64,000 nucleotides of DNA from Prorocentrum cordatum (taxonomy: Eukaryota > Sar > Dinophyceae > Prorocentrales > Prorocentraceae): NCBI GenBank assembly GCA_963575745.1, contig CAUYUJ010014760.1, positions 895,624 through 959,623 on the forward strand, given 5' to 3'. The notes beneath the pieces were generated by a model. The model ran no database searches. It was not told where the DNA came from and saw only the letters and a program-made list of their open reading frames with translations. How positions within the stretch are numbered: position 1 is the stretch's first letter; every line of letters starts with the position of its first letter. The position numbers were made by a program, and so were the translations under genes. Shown one piece after another: positions 1 through 9,722 of the stretch.

Positions 1-286
1 GGCCGAGGGCTCGCCTCCATCTTTGATCGGACGCCCAGGGATGCCCCATCTGCAGCATCTCCTGCTCCCTCCACGATGTGCGGCTGCTCGTCCTCAGCTA
101 GCTCTCCCTTTCAGCGGCGCCGTCCTCGATCCTCGATCCTCACGGCATCCGCATCTCCTTCCCCCCTTCTTCCCACCCCGACCTCCTCATCAGGCCTAAC
201 CCTTTGTCTCATTCAACCGATGAACTCCGCCATCCCACACCCCCTGCTTTCCCCCCAGCAACGTCCAACTGATAAACTACCATATC

Positions 287-407
287 CCTTGAACTTGCTG
301 CTTCGGAACATGCGAACGCGATCCTGGAAGCTCGTCGGCGCGCCTGATCCGCTGGCCGTCATCTGGGCAATGTCGCTGGCGCTGGTCTCGCCTCGTGGTC
401 GGGCTGT
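287..407 (-). CDS. internal exon of the left-edge minus-strand gene
   Basis: Follows a CTCCACAG acceptor and reads ETSASDIAQMTASGSGAP, then TSFQDRVRMFRSSKFKGY, ending at a good GT donor (GGATATG/GTAGTT). A further short exon (DGASLGVRSKMEASPR) may run off the window edge at 1-60. No function recognised. The intron between this exon and the previous one is pyrimidine-rich. Confidence 0.45.
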
Positions 408-499
408 GGAGGGGCGCGAATGAAATGGGAGATCGGATGGGAGGGTTGCGATGGATGAGAGTGGGAGGGTGGGGGGAACGAGTGATGGAAACATTCGGA

Positions 500-618
500 T
501 GAACGCAGGAATCGCCTGACTCCGATATCACACCAGCAGCTAGTGGAATACGCTCTTCGGCCAGATGTTCGATATCTCTAGCAAAGTCCGTGAACAACTT
601 TACCACCTTGAGACAAAA
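500..618 (-). CDS. internal exon of the left-edge minus-strand gene
   Basis: After a CTGCAG acceptor (619-621 on the plus strand) the frame reads FCLKVVKLFTDFARDIEHLA, then EERIPLAAGVISESGDSC. This is clean, repeat-free coding sequence on the strand of the upstream exon. The donor was not pinned down. An alternative frame (LEDKVTICSFVSRW) overlaps the start, so exon limits are approximate. No function recognised. Confidence 0.45.
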
Positions 619-956
619 CTGCAGATGGTGACCTTGTCTTCCAGATTGATCGGCGAGCGTGGAATTGGGGCCGAAAAGGAAGCAGATGGGAACGGGTCAC
701 AGAGAGCCTGAATTGGGTTTAAAGGGGCCTGGGTTCCAAGCGCACACGGGGGCCCATCCGCATTGTGGGGGACGGGTCGCGGGGGCCAGGAGGCTGGTAA
801 CTTAGACGGGGGAGTGGGCGGCGGTAGGAAGAGGAGGCGCACGAAGGGAGGGGGGCGGTGGGCGAGAGGAGGAGGCGGAGGAGGAGGAGGAGGATGATGA
901 TGACGCGAATGATGATGCGGATGCGTTGCTGCCCCAAGATAATATAAGCCGCGGAC

Positions 957-1563
957 GTGCCGCGGAAGCGTCCGTCTGCTGGTGGTGCGCCACGCCTTCC
1001 ACCGTAGCAGCCAGCAGTTCCACCCAAGGGGGAGTGCCGATGAACTTCCACGACTTGGATGGTGTAACGCGAGCGGCAGCAGCGCCGAGCGGCTCCATGT
1101 CCGCAACGCTCATGTATAGTCTCAGGTCTTTGAGGCATGTCTGAAGCGGTGGGAACTCGAAGAACTCGCTCGTGCAAGGGCCAACCAGGATAACCCAGGC
1201 GCCTCTCGCTAAAGCGAGGCGAATGAATTGGCACACGCTGACGTACTTAACCACCCAGCTGAACCCAGGCTCACTCGCGGAACGCCCGTGGTCATCGGGC
1301 GCCCGCGGCCATTCGCGAGGCAGGGCAATCCAGAGGATGCCCCCTTGTTTCAACCTGCTAATCACCGATTCTGCACGTTCTGAGCCCTCATGCGTCGATA
1401 TGTCGTCCGACGCCCCTCTGGATTTATCCAGGCCGTCAGCTCTGTAACCGTGCTGCCGAAATGCACGGCACATGTTCCAAGAGTCAGCGAAGAGCTCGAC
1501 CATGTCTAGGGCAGGCAATGGCCTGGGCTGCTTCGGCGCCATCGCAACCTCACACGGGCCCAC
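957..1563 (-). CDS. ELFA-type methyltransferase-like exon (5' part of a gene leaving the left edge)
   Basis: Reading leftwards from ATG at 1563 (second ATG at 1542), the translation gives a compact domain: DMVELFADSWNMCRAF near residue 20, YRADGLDKSRGASDD near 40, and GGILWIALPREWP near 75. The order ELFA, then an acidic GLD, then a GGxxWxxxPxxW stretch resembles a methyltransferase-like family that I recall as abundant in dinoflagellates, where the third motif usually reads as a PCSSW-type loop. Here that loop has ALPREW and lacks the cysteine, so catalysis is doubtful. Coding character fades after about 960, where a GT donor (GCAC/GTCCGC) is possible; beyond it the frame runs into a Ser-rich GGA microsatellite. 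An acceptor CCTAG just before the DMVEL codons means the start may lie further upstream. Family assignment is from memory and uncertain. Confidence 0.45.
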
Positions 1564-1899
1564 CGCACTGTGGCGCCGAGGCAGCCCGCAATGAGAACTG
1601 CCAAAACGGCGATGCAGGAATGGGAGGAGGTGAGAGGAGGAGCGGGAGGATGACGGGAAGGAGGTTGATGTCGACGACGGTGTTTGGGATGATGGCGACA
1701 GTGATATAAAATGATGACGGTGATGACAGTGTGATGGCGATGGTGATGGTGATCGTGTTTGTGTTGGTAAGTGCGATTGTGATGAATAAACGGATGATGA
1801 TGCGTTACGAGCCCTCTCACGGTGGGCGAGGTTCGCTTGTCGACGTCGCTAGCGCACCCAGGTGCCCAGCGATCGGGTTTCGTGTACACTGTTGCAGGC

Positions 1900-2039
1900 T
1901 CAGAAGTTGTCCCTCACGCGCTTGGCCATCAACCTGACCGCTCCCAGTGCCTCTCGGCCCATATCCTGGCGAGGAGGGGCCCACGCATCGGCCCCCTCAA
2001 TCATCCATCCAAGAACTTGCATCCCCGACCCGTCGAGGT
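1900..2039 (-). CDS. terminal exon of the 1900-6460 gene
   Basis: Acceptor AAATATCAG, then DLDGSGMQVLGWMIEGADAW, APPRQDMGREALGAVRLMAK, RVRDNF and a TGA stop at 1902-1900. Its phase does not match the 2420-2335 exon as drawn, so either that donor is wrong or a small exon lies between them. Confidence 0.5.
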
Positions 2040-2445
2040 CTGATATTTTAAAGCCAGTTTTTTGGAGGGGGGGACGATCGAGGGACCAGCGGCCACGTCG
2101 GGCCGATCAGCAAACGCATGCCATCAAACGCACGCCTCGATCTTCAAAACCAGCGCGAGATCTTCGAACCTCTACGCTTCATCTTGGAAGGCCCCATCCT
2201 CGCCTTCCTCGAGGCCCCATCCTCAAGGCCATCCTCGAGGCCCACATCCTCGCCTCCTCCTCCTCCTTCTCACCGCCCCCCTCATCATCCTGCCCATCGT
2301 GCTCGTCAACCCGCAGGGGGGGGGGAGTCGGAACCGATCGCGCCAGCAGTCCTTCACACGCGTGTTCTCAGGGATCTCGGCATGCTCCTCAAGGTAGCTC
2401 TTGATGGTCTCCATGGCTTGCTTGGGCGCGCGGGCGGCACGAGGG

Positions 2446-2476
<31 letters not shown>

Positions 2477-3874
2477 CTACTCTCTCTCTCTCTCTCTCTC
2501 CTCCCCGTACCCTTTGTTCTTTCCCTTCTCTCTCTCTCTCTATCTCTCTCTTCATCTTCCTTCTGCTCCCTCCTCCTCCTCCTCCTCTCCGCTCCTCCTC
2601 CTCCTCCTCCTACCCCTCCCTCCTACCCCCCCCCTCTCCCTCCTCCTCCTCCTCCTCCTCCTCCTCCTCCTCCTCCTCCTCCTCCTCCTCCTCCTTACTG
2701 CTGCTGCTGGTGCTGCTGCTACTGCTCCCCCTCCCTCCCCTCGAGGCAGAGAGGAGACGGCGACGACGACACGCTGGAGACGCCTTCCCCCACGACTGGG
2801 ACGTTGGCATCGTCGAACGCCATATCCCACTTGAGAGCCGCAATCTCCGTCTCCACAGTATCCAACTGTTCCAACATCTCTTGCGTGTCGCATTCTGGAA
2901 CGTCAGTCTGGACGTGCGCCTGGCGACACAACAATGAACTACTACAAGCACGACGTTGGAGATCGTGGAGACAGGGCTTGCGGGCCCCAACTGATGCGTC
3001 GATAGTGGCGGTGGTAACGATAATGCAACGACGATGTCAACGATGACTCCGCTTAACTGCGATACAACACGTGTCAAACTAAAAACAAAAACACAAGTCC
3101 TCAACGGTCTGATCCGTGCCCGCTTGGTCCGCACTAACCTGAACTATCTGCGCCTTGTCGTTCGACTCCGTCTGCAAGAATAGGCACAGCATCTGATCAG
3201 CACCGCCGTGCCCCGCCCTGACCACGAACGACGCAGTTTGGCACCCCTTCTTTTTCTCATCGGGCTTCTCTGCCGCCTTCTTCACTGCCTCCTCTGCGTC
3301 CTCCTCTGCCTTCTCCTCCCCCGACCCGTCGTCATCAGGTTTGAAGCTGTCGCTCTCAGCAGGGACGTCATCTGCCGCTGCTGGTTTCTTGGCTGCCTTG
3401 GCGGCTGGTTTCTTCGCGGGGGGGGCCTCGATATCATCCTCATCATCAGCAGCTGCAGGCCTCTTGACCAGGGCGGCCTTCCCCTTAGCTTTCCCTTTAG
3501 CTTTCCCTTTTGGTTTGCCCTTCGGCACAGCGATCGGCTTGGCTACCTCGATCGTGCCGTTCTCACTCAACATCTGATTCAATATCTCGGTCTCCACTTC
3601 GTGAAGGTCATCGTGCACTGCGATGAGGAAGCCCCTCTCGGAAATCAAACCATCATACATAAGGAGGGGGGGGGGGCGCTACGTACAGCCGCTGCCGCTG
3701 ACCGACGGATCGATCAGAAAGGGACGACGCCTTTTCCACACGCTGGCACGAATTTGCAAACCCAGGACTCGAGGCGAGCTCGTAAACTGAAGCGAGTGGA
3801 CCTTGTTCAGCGGCCCGACTGTTCTGCACAAAGGGCAGCTCAACCCCTCCCCTAGCATTCATCATCATCACCAC

Positions 3875-3915
<41 letters not shown>

Positions 3916-5609
3916 ATCTCTCTCTATCTTTCACGTCTCATGCCTCTTATTTTTCCAGGTGTCCCACCTTGGCCCCTGCTTCAGCGTGCCCGTTGTGCTG
4001 TGACCGTCCGCGTATAGTGTAATGGGCTGGCGCGGTAGTCTTATAGCGCACGTGGGTTCCAAATGCGGAAGATGGGCCGAGCGCTGATTGGACGGCAGCG
4101 GACAGAGGCAGAACAGGGAAATGAGAGACGGAATTGACGAAGAGATGACACGCGAGGAGTCTGGAAAGTTGGGGGTTGGAATGGCAGAGGGACGGCAACG
4201 GAAGCGAACGTGAACGCGAAGGGTGCGGAACACATTTCTGACGACAAGGGGAACCGATGGAAGCGGTGAAGGTTTGCACTTGGAAAGGCAGAGGGTGGAG
4301 ACGCAACAAAAACGAGTATGAAACGTGAATAAAACTACACCCCAACAGTTCGAAATAAAACTCCGATCCTCTTTCCCATCGAAGTAGCGTGCCACGACGT
4401 GCTTCGCGTCTGGGTCGGGCTCGTCGGATGCTTCGGGCCCACATGTGTCCTCGGCAGCGCTCGTCGGCCCCGTGCGGAAATTCACGAATGGGTTCTGAAC
4501 GACCTGGGGTTTCGTCTTCTCCGCTGTGGCGCTGGCGGTATCGGGGCCCCTCTGCTCAGCGTGGCGGTGGATCAGCTCGAACGCGCGAATGTTATCATTT
4601 GGGGGGCGGCGCCCTGGGGCACGGGGCAATGAAGGGGGAGGCGGAGGAGGAGAAGCAAGACGAGTGGAAGGACTGCGTGAAGGAAGGAAGGACGGAAGAT
4701 GAGAAGCAGGAGGAGGAGGAGGAGGAGGAAGAGGAGGAGGGGGCACACTCTCGTGAACATCCCACACCTCCTCACCGCTCCCACCCTGGTCGCTCTCCCC
4801 CCCTGGATCATCACGCGCCTTCTTCGCGCCCTCGCGGCGGCTGCTATCCAGTAAACTTGCGCCCCCTGGCTGCTCACGCCGCACCCGCGATGCGCGATTA
4901 TCTTGGCGACCACGGGGGATGTTTCATGGTCCGACTGCGCTTGCCTAGCACCCAGCAGCAAAAAAACAGCAAATGCGAACATCCTGGAACAGCTTCGCCA
5001 TCCGTTCGGAGACCTTGGTCTCTGCACCGTCGTCCCTGGAGGCCTTGCGTTGCAATGCGCTAGAGTTGAAGCGCATGGGAAGGGAATACGAGAGAGAGAG
5101 AGAGACCGAGAGCGTGAGAGAGAGAGAGATAGAGAGAGAAGCAGGGACGCAGATGAAGGGAGAGAGACAGATAGAGAGAACTCGACAGAGACAGCAACAG
5201 GGGCATAGACAGAGACACGGTGACATCTGCATATATATGTATAGAGAGAGAGAGAGAGAGGGAGAGGGGAGAGAGAGAGAGAGAGAGTGAGAGAACGAGG
5301 CAGAGAAACACACAATGCGCTGTGCGTGCCTGGAGGGCGTCGTAGCGCAGCCGCACGTGGCTGCACATGACCCTGAACCCGTAGGCGATCCGCTCCACGG
5401 CCTCGAGACATGTTATTTCACGCTACCGCTGACCCGCTGTTACCCACCTCGCAGATCGACCCCTCGGCTTGAACTGCTGTGGGCGTCAACGCCATCTCCA
5501 CCATCACCACCACCCCCATCATCATCATTATCATCATCATCAGCATCATCATCATCGTCGTCATCGTCATCATCATCATCATCCTCATCATCACCACTAC
5601 CATCATCAC

Positions 5610-5651
<42 letters not shown>

Positions 5652-6460
5652 TGTCAACATCGCCACACTATGTTCAAACTGCTTCTCGTCGTTGCCTTGC
5701 ACCCTCACCCATGATCATTCATCCACCTCTCATCTTCCTCCTCATCTATCTTTCTTATCCCTCGTCTACCCTCTCGCAGGCCTCATTCTCCGAACACTTG
5801 AGGCTGTGAGAGAAGAAGTTGAGCTTCTGCTTGATGATGGGCTTCTCCTCATCGCTCAGGTTCGCGATGGCCTTGTGCGCTGCAATCTTGAAGTCCTCCT
5901 GCGGGTTCGTGGGGCGGGGTGGGTGGCGGCGCGGGCTGGGGAGGGAGTCGGGGCTCCTGGCAGAAATAGCCACCGCGTGGGTCGAGCTTGAACAGTTGCT
6001 CCAATGAGTCGAAGCACGACTCCATGTACGGCTGGCGAGGCGGGCCAACGGGGCGGGGGCAGCAATGAATCATCGGAGGTTGGGGGAACATGCGAACCCA
6101 CTAGAACAATATCAACGATGGGGACAGCTGGACAGAAGACAGGACAACCGTGCCAGAACACCATCGGAGTAGTATGGTGAAGGGGAGGGGAACGCGGAGG
6201 AGAAGGAAGGAGGAGGAGGAAGATGGGGAGGAGGACGACGACGAGGAGGACGAGGGGCAGGACGAGGAGGAGGACAAGGAGGATGAGGAGGAGGAAGAGG
6301 AGGATGAAGAGGAGGAGGAAGAGGAGGAGGAGGAGGAGGGGGAACATAGAAGGAAGATAAATGCAACGTGGTAGCTCAAAAATGAGGTTCCTGATCATAA
6401 CCACTCCTGAGCTTCATGTCGTTGCTCATGTAGGGCCCCTTATCGAGAACGAAGCTCAGG
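1900..6460 (-). CDS. multi-exon dinoflagellate gene, unknown product (locus)
   Basis: A chain of short same-strand exons, read right to left: 6460-6391, 6031-5957, 5898-5770, 5401-5330, 5043-4981, a tentative one near 4925-4745, about 4610-4362, 3823-3687, 3634-3139, 2919-about 2770, 2420-2335 and 2039-1900 (stop TGA at 1902-1900). Several junctions keep frame without adjustment: 6031-5957 to 5898-5770 (GA donor, phase 0), 3823-3687 to 3634-3139 (phase 2), and 3634-3139 to 2919 (GTTAGT donor, phase 0). GT, GC and GA donors are all used, as known for dinoflagellates. The introns hold nearly all the microsatellites of this region. The product is acidic and basic in blocks with no domain I recognise. 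The junction into the last exon and the 5' end (perhaps KTEEDINQLLHT near 6780) are unresolved. Confidence 0.5.
2335..2420 (-). CDS. exon of the 1900-6460 gene
   Basis: Reads QAMETIKSYLEEHAEIPENT, then RVKDCWRDRF, and ends near a GT donor (GATCG/GTTCCG). The acceptor GCGCCCAAG is weak. Helical; no family recognised. Confidence 0.45.
2440..2700. repeat. CT and TCC microsatellites in an intron
   Basis: CT dinucleotide runs (about 2446-2555) followed by TCC/CTG trinucleotide runs (about 2566-2715) between two exons of the minus-strand gene. The tract supplies a long polypurine stretch on the transcribed strand. Confidence 0.9.
2770..2919 (-). CDS. exon of the 1900-6460 gene
   Basis: Acceptor GTGTCGCCAG, in-frame with the previous exon: AHVQTDVPECDTQEMLEQLD, then TVETEIAALKWDMAFDDANV. 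Probable short coiled coil. The left limit (donor) is uncertain. The next intron carries the TCC and CT microsatellites 2440-2700. Confidence 0.5.
3139..3634 (-). CDS. Lys/Pro/Ala-rich exon of the 1900-6460 gene
   Basis: The largest exon of the gene. It opens GFLIAVHDDLHEVETEIL, then has a basic stretch of GKPKGKAKGKAKGKA repeats, KRPAA and KKPAAK motifs alternating with Asp/Glu runs, and ends SNDKAQIVQ at an excellent GTTAGT donor. Such KRPAA/KPAA mixed-charge regions are common in dinoflagellate proteins and suggest a disordered, possibly nucleic-acid-binding segment; that function is inference. Reading past the donor only adds 17 residues to a chance stop. Confidence 0.55.
3687..3823 (-). 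CDS. exon of the 1900-6460 gene
   Basis: Acceptor TTTGTGCAG, then NSRAAEQGPLASVYELASSP, then GFANSCQRVEKASSL. Donor CGGCT/GTACGT, phase 2. The preceding intron holds the CAT tract 3858-3915. Confidence 0.5.
3858..3915. repeat. CAT microsatellite in an intron
   Basis: About nineteen CAT units between exons at 4362-4610 and 3687-3823 of the minus-strand gene. Confidence 0.9.
4362..4610 (-). CDS. exon of the 1900-6460 gene
   Basis: Clear coding stretch reading NDNIRAFELIHRHAEQRGPD, then a Ser/Thr/Glu-rich linker with KTKPQVVQNPFVNFRTGP, ending PDAKHVVARYFDGKEDR before a GT donor (GGA/GTTTTA). The 5' limit is approximate. Acidic; no domain recognised. Confidence 0.5.
4981..5043 (-). CDS. exon of the 1900-6460 gene
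   Basis: Twenty-one codons: ASRDDGAETKVSERMAKLF, QD. Acceptor CGCAAG, donor GAT/GTTCGC. Further left, at about 4925-4745, two overlapping frames both look partly coding (AQSDHETSPVVAKIIAHRG, and LLDSSRREGAKKARDDPGG); I could not choose between them. Confidence 0.45.
5088..5292. repeat. GA microsatellite in an intron
   Basis: Interrupted GA dinucleotide tract filling the intron between exons 5401-5330 and 5043-4981. Confidence 0.9.
5330..5401 (-). CDS. exon of the 1900-6460 gene
   Basis: Twenty-four codons (AVERIAYGFRVMCSHVRLRY, DALQ) between a CTCGAG acceptor and a GC donor (CAG/GCACGC). The following intron is filled by GA repeats (5090-5290). Confidence 0.45.
5494..5652. repeat. CAT/CATCAC microsatellite in an intron
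   Basis: Long interrupted CAT tract in the intron between exons 5898-5770 and 5401-5330. Confidence 0.9.
5770..5898 (-). CDS. exon of the 1900-6460 gene
   Basis: Exactly 43 codons: EDFKIAAHKAIANLSDEEKP, then IIKQKLNFFSHSLKCSENEA, then CER. The acceptor is CCCGCAG and the donor AGG/GTAGAC. It is helical and charged; no family recognised. The intron downstream contains the CAT microsatellite 5494-5652. Confidence 0.55.
5957..6031 (-). CDS. exon of the 1900-6460 gene
   Basis: Acceptor CTCGCCAG, then 25 residues beginning PYMESCFDSLEQLFKLD and ending GGYFCQ. The donor is CAG/GAGCCC (GA type). The 58-base intron that follows ends CCCGCAG and joins the next exon in frame. Confidence 0.55.
6180..6348. 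repeat. GGA/GAG purine tract
   Basis: Interrupted GAG/GAC trinucleotide tract in the intron between exons 6460-6391 and 6031-5957. Confidence 0.85.
6391..6460 (-). CDS. exon of the 1900-6460 gene
   Basis: Acceptor TGTGCCCAG, then LSFVLDKGPYMSNDMKLRSG ending YDQ, then a GA donor (CAG/GAACC). Seventy bases, one-base lead-in phase. Polypyrimidine sequence precedes it on the minus strand. Confidence 0.45.
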
Positions 6461-7084
6461 CTGGGCACAATACAGGGGGCCAACGCAGCTGGGGTATCGC
6501 CATCGTCGGCTGCCCAGCACTTGACCCGCCCCATCTAGATCTCTCCCGTGCACTTTGGGCCAGCAAGTCGGCTCCGATGCGAAGGCGGGTGACAGGGCAG
6601 GACGATGGCAAGGCTTGGCTGGGAACAGCAGGAATGAAAGAGAGAGAGAGAGAGACGCACAGACAGACACACAGATAGAGGGGTGAGAGAGGGGTGCAGG
6701 ATAGAGGATCTGCCGACCCCCGCGAGCTATGGGATACAAGGCGTGTGGAGAAGCTGATTGATGTCTTCCTCCGTCTTCCGCGGGTTGGCAATGACACATT
6801 ATGCGTTGCAACGCTACGTTGTGCAATCTATGTGGTGCGATCTAAGTACCGCCACCGCCTTCGCCATCACCACCGCCAACCACCGCAAATCGTCAACCAC
6901 CAATTAACACAACACCTCCACCACCGCCACCGCACAACACCCCACCCCCGCCACCACAATCAACGCCGCCTGCCATCGCCACCTCCGCCGACTACCGCCG
7001 CAACCACCAGCACCCATGACCTGCAACCGCCATCGCTATCGCCACCGCGTCGACACCGATACCAGCACCATGCCCGCCTTCGCC

Positions 7085-7318
7085 ATCGCTAGATCGTATG
7101 TAGTATGCAGTTTAAAAGTATAGTTTATTATATATGGTTGTATATAATATATAAGTACAATATACCGTATATAATGTGTGGTAGTTATATAGAATACATC
7201 ATAACATACATATTATACAATATATAATGAATATCATACAATATAGAACACCGTATATACTATGTAACATATAACACAGTATGCAACACATGTTTACAGT
7301 ACATATATACAGTATAAC

Positions 7319-7359
<41 letters not shown>

Positions 7360-7560
7360 CAACATACATATTATAGTATATATTAGCATACCAATGCCAG
7401 TTTTCTGTCATTTCTTGTGTTTCTGTCATTTTTTCTGTCATTATGTTTTTTTTCTGTCATTTTGCTTCTTGATGTTGTTGAAGTCATATTTTATGTCTTT
7501 TGGCGTATTTTATGTCTTTTGGCGTATTTTATGTCTTCAGTGGTTATGATGTATACATCG
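7085..7560. other. AT-rich island with TATA runs and short TTCTGTCATT repeats
   Basis: About 300 bases of TA-dominated sequence (7085-7385), in sharp contrast to the GC-rich surroundings. It is followed by repeats of TTTCTGTCATT (7400-7460) and three copies of TATTTTATGTCTTTTGGCG-like sequence (7485-7540). No gene seen. It could be an intron or an intergenic spacer upstream of the 7819 exon. Confidence 0.8.
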
Positions 7561-7818
7561 GGCGTATTTAATGCCCGCAGTCGAAAAATATTCCCTAGAA
7601 TATTTTTACGCCGAAAGGAAGCACAGGGGGGGAGGCCTCTCCAGAAGTGGGAGGGCCCGCTCAGAAGCCCTCGCGCCCTCTGGGAAGCTGTTTCTTTGTG
7701 TGTGCCTCTTCGGGGAGGGCTGATAGAGAGAGCGCTTCTATGTCAGAGGGCTGGGGGGCTTCCGAGCCTTCTGAGAAGGCTTCCTCTCTCCCGCTCCCCC
7801 CTGCGCTCGCCGTCGCAG

Positions 7819-8721
7819 GAGGCGATGACTCCGTTCTGCACGTGCGGCGGGTCGGCGTGCTACTGCCCTGGGACCTCGAACCCGACCAGCTGCAACGGGA
7901 GCCCTTTCGCGGGAGACGACAGGTGCGTCTGCGGCCCCAAGGCGTCGGACTGGGTGCCGAAGAGCTCTTGCACCCCCTGGCCCAGCCCTACGCCCGTTCC
8001 GACCGCCGCCCCCACGTCCGCGCCGACGCCAGCCCTGCTCCCGTGCCAGGAGGGCCCAGGCCGCGTGACCACCAGCTGCGCGGGCCCGTCGCAGAAGTGC
8101 TTCTTCGACCCGAGCTGCAGCACCGCTGGCGGCGTCGGGTGCAACGCCGGCGGCGTGGGACTGAACTGCCGCTTCTGCGACACCGGCGGGGGGGCCCCGG
8201 CGTGCCCCGCCTCGCTGCTGGAGGCGGCCGGGGCAGGGCAGGAGGCGACGCCCGCCTTCTGGCCGACGTGGTTCACCTGCGCCGTGGGGGCCACTGTGCA
8301 GTGCCCAGGCTCGACCAGCAAGTGTGCGGGGGACCAGTGCTGCGCAGGCTTCGCCAGCGCCCCGGGTGCCACCTTCCCGTGCCCCTCGGCGAGCCGCGGC
8401 TTCTCGGGGTGCGTGAACAACACGAAGGTCGCGGACTGCCTGCCGCCGCTGGAGGAGGCGCAGGTCCGGGAGGGCGAGCAGTGCGGCAGCAGCGGCTCCA
8501 CGGGCCACTTCTACGGCTTCTGCGCCGACGGCCTGGTGTGCGTGCCCCCGGCCGCGGGCTCCCCTCCCGGCGCGCCGAGTATCTGCCACCGGTTTTGCGG
8601 CAGCTTCGGGTCCGGCGGCCATCGCGTCAACGGCTCCTGCGCGGACGGGCAGACGTGCTCCGGCAGTGCGGCGTTGCCGTGCCTGGATTGGGCTGCCGAG
8701 TGCTACCTGTATTGCATGTGA
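7819..8721 (+). CDS. cysteine-rich, probably secreted protein (terminal exon)
   Basis: An exon beginning after a pyrimidine-rich CGTCGCAG acceptor (7811-7818); the first Met in frame is at 7825, giving 298 residues to the TGA at 8719. The protein is packed with cysteines in patterns such as CTCGGSACYCPG, CFFDPSCS, CRFCDTGGG, CAGDQCCAGF and CADGQTC. A linker of PTPVPTAAPTSAPTPA separates the first Cys cluster from the rest. Cysteine spacing of this kind is typical of disulfide-rich extracellular modules, and PTPAPT linkers are frequent in dinoflagellate surface or secreted proteins; export is inferred, because no signal peptide lies in this exon. Sequence in the same frame upstream (7417-7818) looks like intron. 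No recognised family. Confidence 0.65.
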   Translation, partial: EAMTPFCTCGGSACYCPGTSNPTSCNGSPFAGDDRCVCGPKASDWVPKSSCTPWPSPTPVPTAAPTSAPTPALLPCQEGPGRVTTSCAGPSQKCFFDPSCSTAGGVGCNAGGVGLNCRFCDTGGGAPACPASLLEAAGAGQEATPAFWPTWFTCAVGATVQCPGSTSKCAGDQCCAGFASAPGATFPCPSASRGFSGCVNNTKVADCLPPLEEAQVREGEQCGSSGSTGHFYGFCADGLVCVPPAAGSPPGAPSICHRFCGSFGSGGHRVNGSCADGQTCSGSAALPCLDWAAECYLYCM

Positions 8722-9175
8722 GGCTCTCTGCCTGGCGGTTTTGGGCCTAGCGGCTGGAGGGGGGGGAGGAGTATCTCTTGTCTCGTGCCGTACCGGTGCC
8801 CACTGGAAGTCCTGATCGGTGGCGCGAGCAATCGCCAGGGGTCTTTCGAGTTGGTCTCGGACCGGCCGATGGCCACGCGTCAACCGCTCACCGAGCGCGC
8901 TCCACTATTCGCCAAGTGTCTCTATGCAATAGATCGTTGATCCCTCGCCCTGGATCCAGGCCATTTGCGAATAGTTACTTTGCGAGTAGTGGAACTCGCT
9001 TGTCCAAGTTCGTCCCTTGAGACCGTCGCCGCGCCCGCATACCGTGTTTTCGCCCCTTGGCGTGCCCGGGGGGCCGGGGGCCCCCCCGACAACATCGAGC
9101 CGTCGGAGGCCAGGGGGGGAGAGCCCGGCCCACCCATTATGGGGGTCCGAAGCAGTTTGGGTCAGTGTATCTCGC
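8722..9175. other. intergenic sequence, nothing recognised
   Basis: GC-rich and without coding signal in either strand. The only feature noted is a G/C-run-rich stretch around 9060-9130. Confidence 0.5.
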
Positions 9176-9290
9176 CGCATCGTTGATGCATCCGCGGGAG
9201 GGCTCGATGCAGAGCCCGATGTTGTCCACCCCGACGCATCGCCGATGCCTCGGCGATGCGTCGCGTCATGCGCCGACCCCAGCCACCCGA
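9176..9290. repeat. degraded copy of the GCATCGGCGATG palindromic element
   Basis: Contains GCATCGCCGATG and CTCGGCGATG motifs around a GGCTCGATG...AGAGCCCGATG core. It shares the order of motifs with the elements at 50998-51231 and 58600-58800, but the outer arms are not recognisable. Confidence 0.6.
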
Positions 9291-9539
9291 ACTCACAATT
9301 TTCGGCAGCCTCTCGGGGGAGGGGGAGGGCAGGCGAGGGAAAGGGAAAGGGAGGGAGGCGATGGGAGGGAGGCGAGGGGAGGAGGCCATTCTCCCTTCCC
9401 CCTCTCAGGCTAAAAATTCGGCACCGGCGCAGTACATGTATATATCTTATAGGGTCCCAGCGACACCTAATGTGGGGTCCTCCTTGGTCTCACGTATCGG
9501 CCCCTACCGGCCCTTATCAAAACCCATTGCGCACACGTG

Positions 9540-9722
9540 CACGCGGCGCACCCGGCCCTTAACTTTTAACCACCCGGCCCGTACCTTTGGACCACCCAGC
9601 CCTTAATTTAGGACCACCCGGCCCTTAACTTTTGAGCACCCGGCCCTTAACTGTGGACCACCCGGCCCTTAACTTTCGGCCGCCCGGCCCTTAACTTTTG
9701 AGCACCCGGCCTATCACTTTTA
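9540..9722. repeat. tandem repeat, about 27-30 bp unit
   Basis: Six or more copies of a unit built around CACCCGGCCCTTAACTTTTG. A related GGTCCCGTGGAGG tandem lies at 40390-40480. Confidence 0.85.

Noticed and set aside
2118-2937. Plus-strand Ser/Leu-rich frames
   Set aside because: Encoded by CT and TCC microsatellites antisense to the introns of the minus-strand gene.
4000-4080. tRNA-like segment (GGGCTGGCGCGGTAGTC...GGGTTCCAAATG)
   Set aside because: The arms do not pair into a cloverleaf and there is no proper GGTTCRANNCC T-loop.
7417-7818. Upstream extension of the cysteine-rich protein with a hydrophobic N-terminus
   Set aside because: The apparent signal-like segment is encoded by T-rich spacer repeats, and a good 3' splice site lies at 7818.
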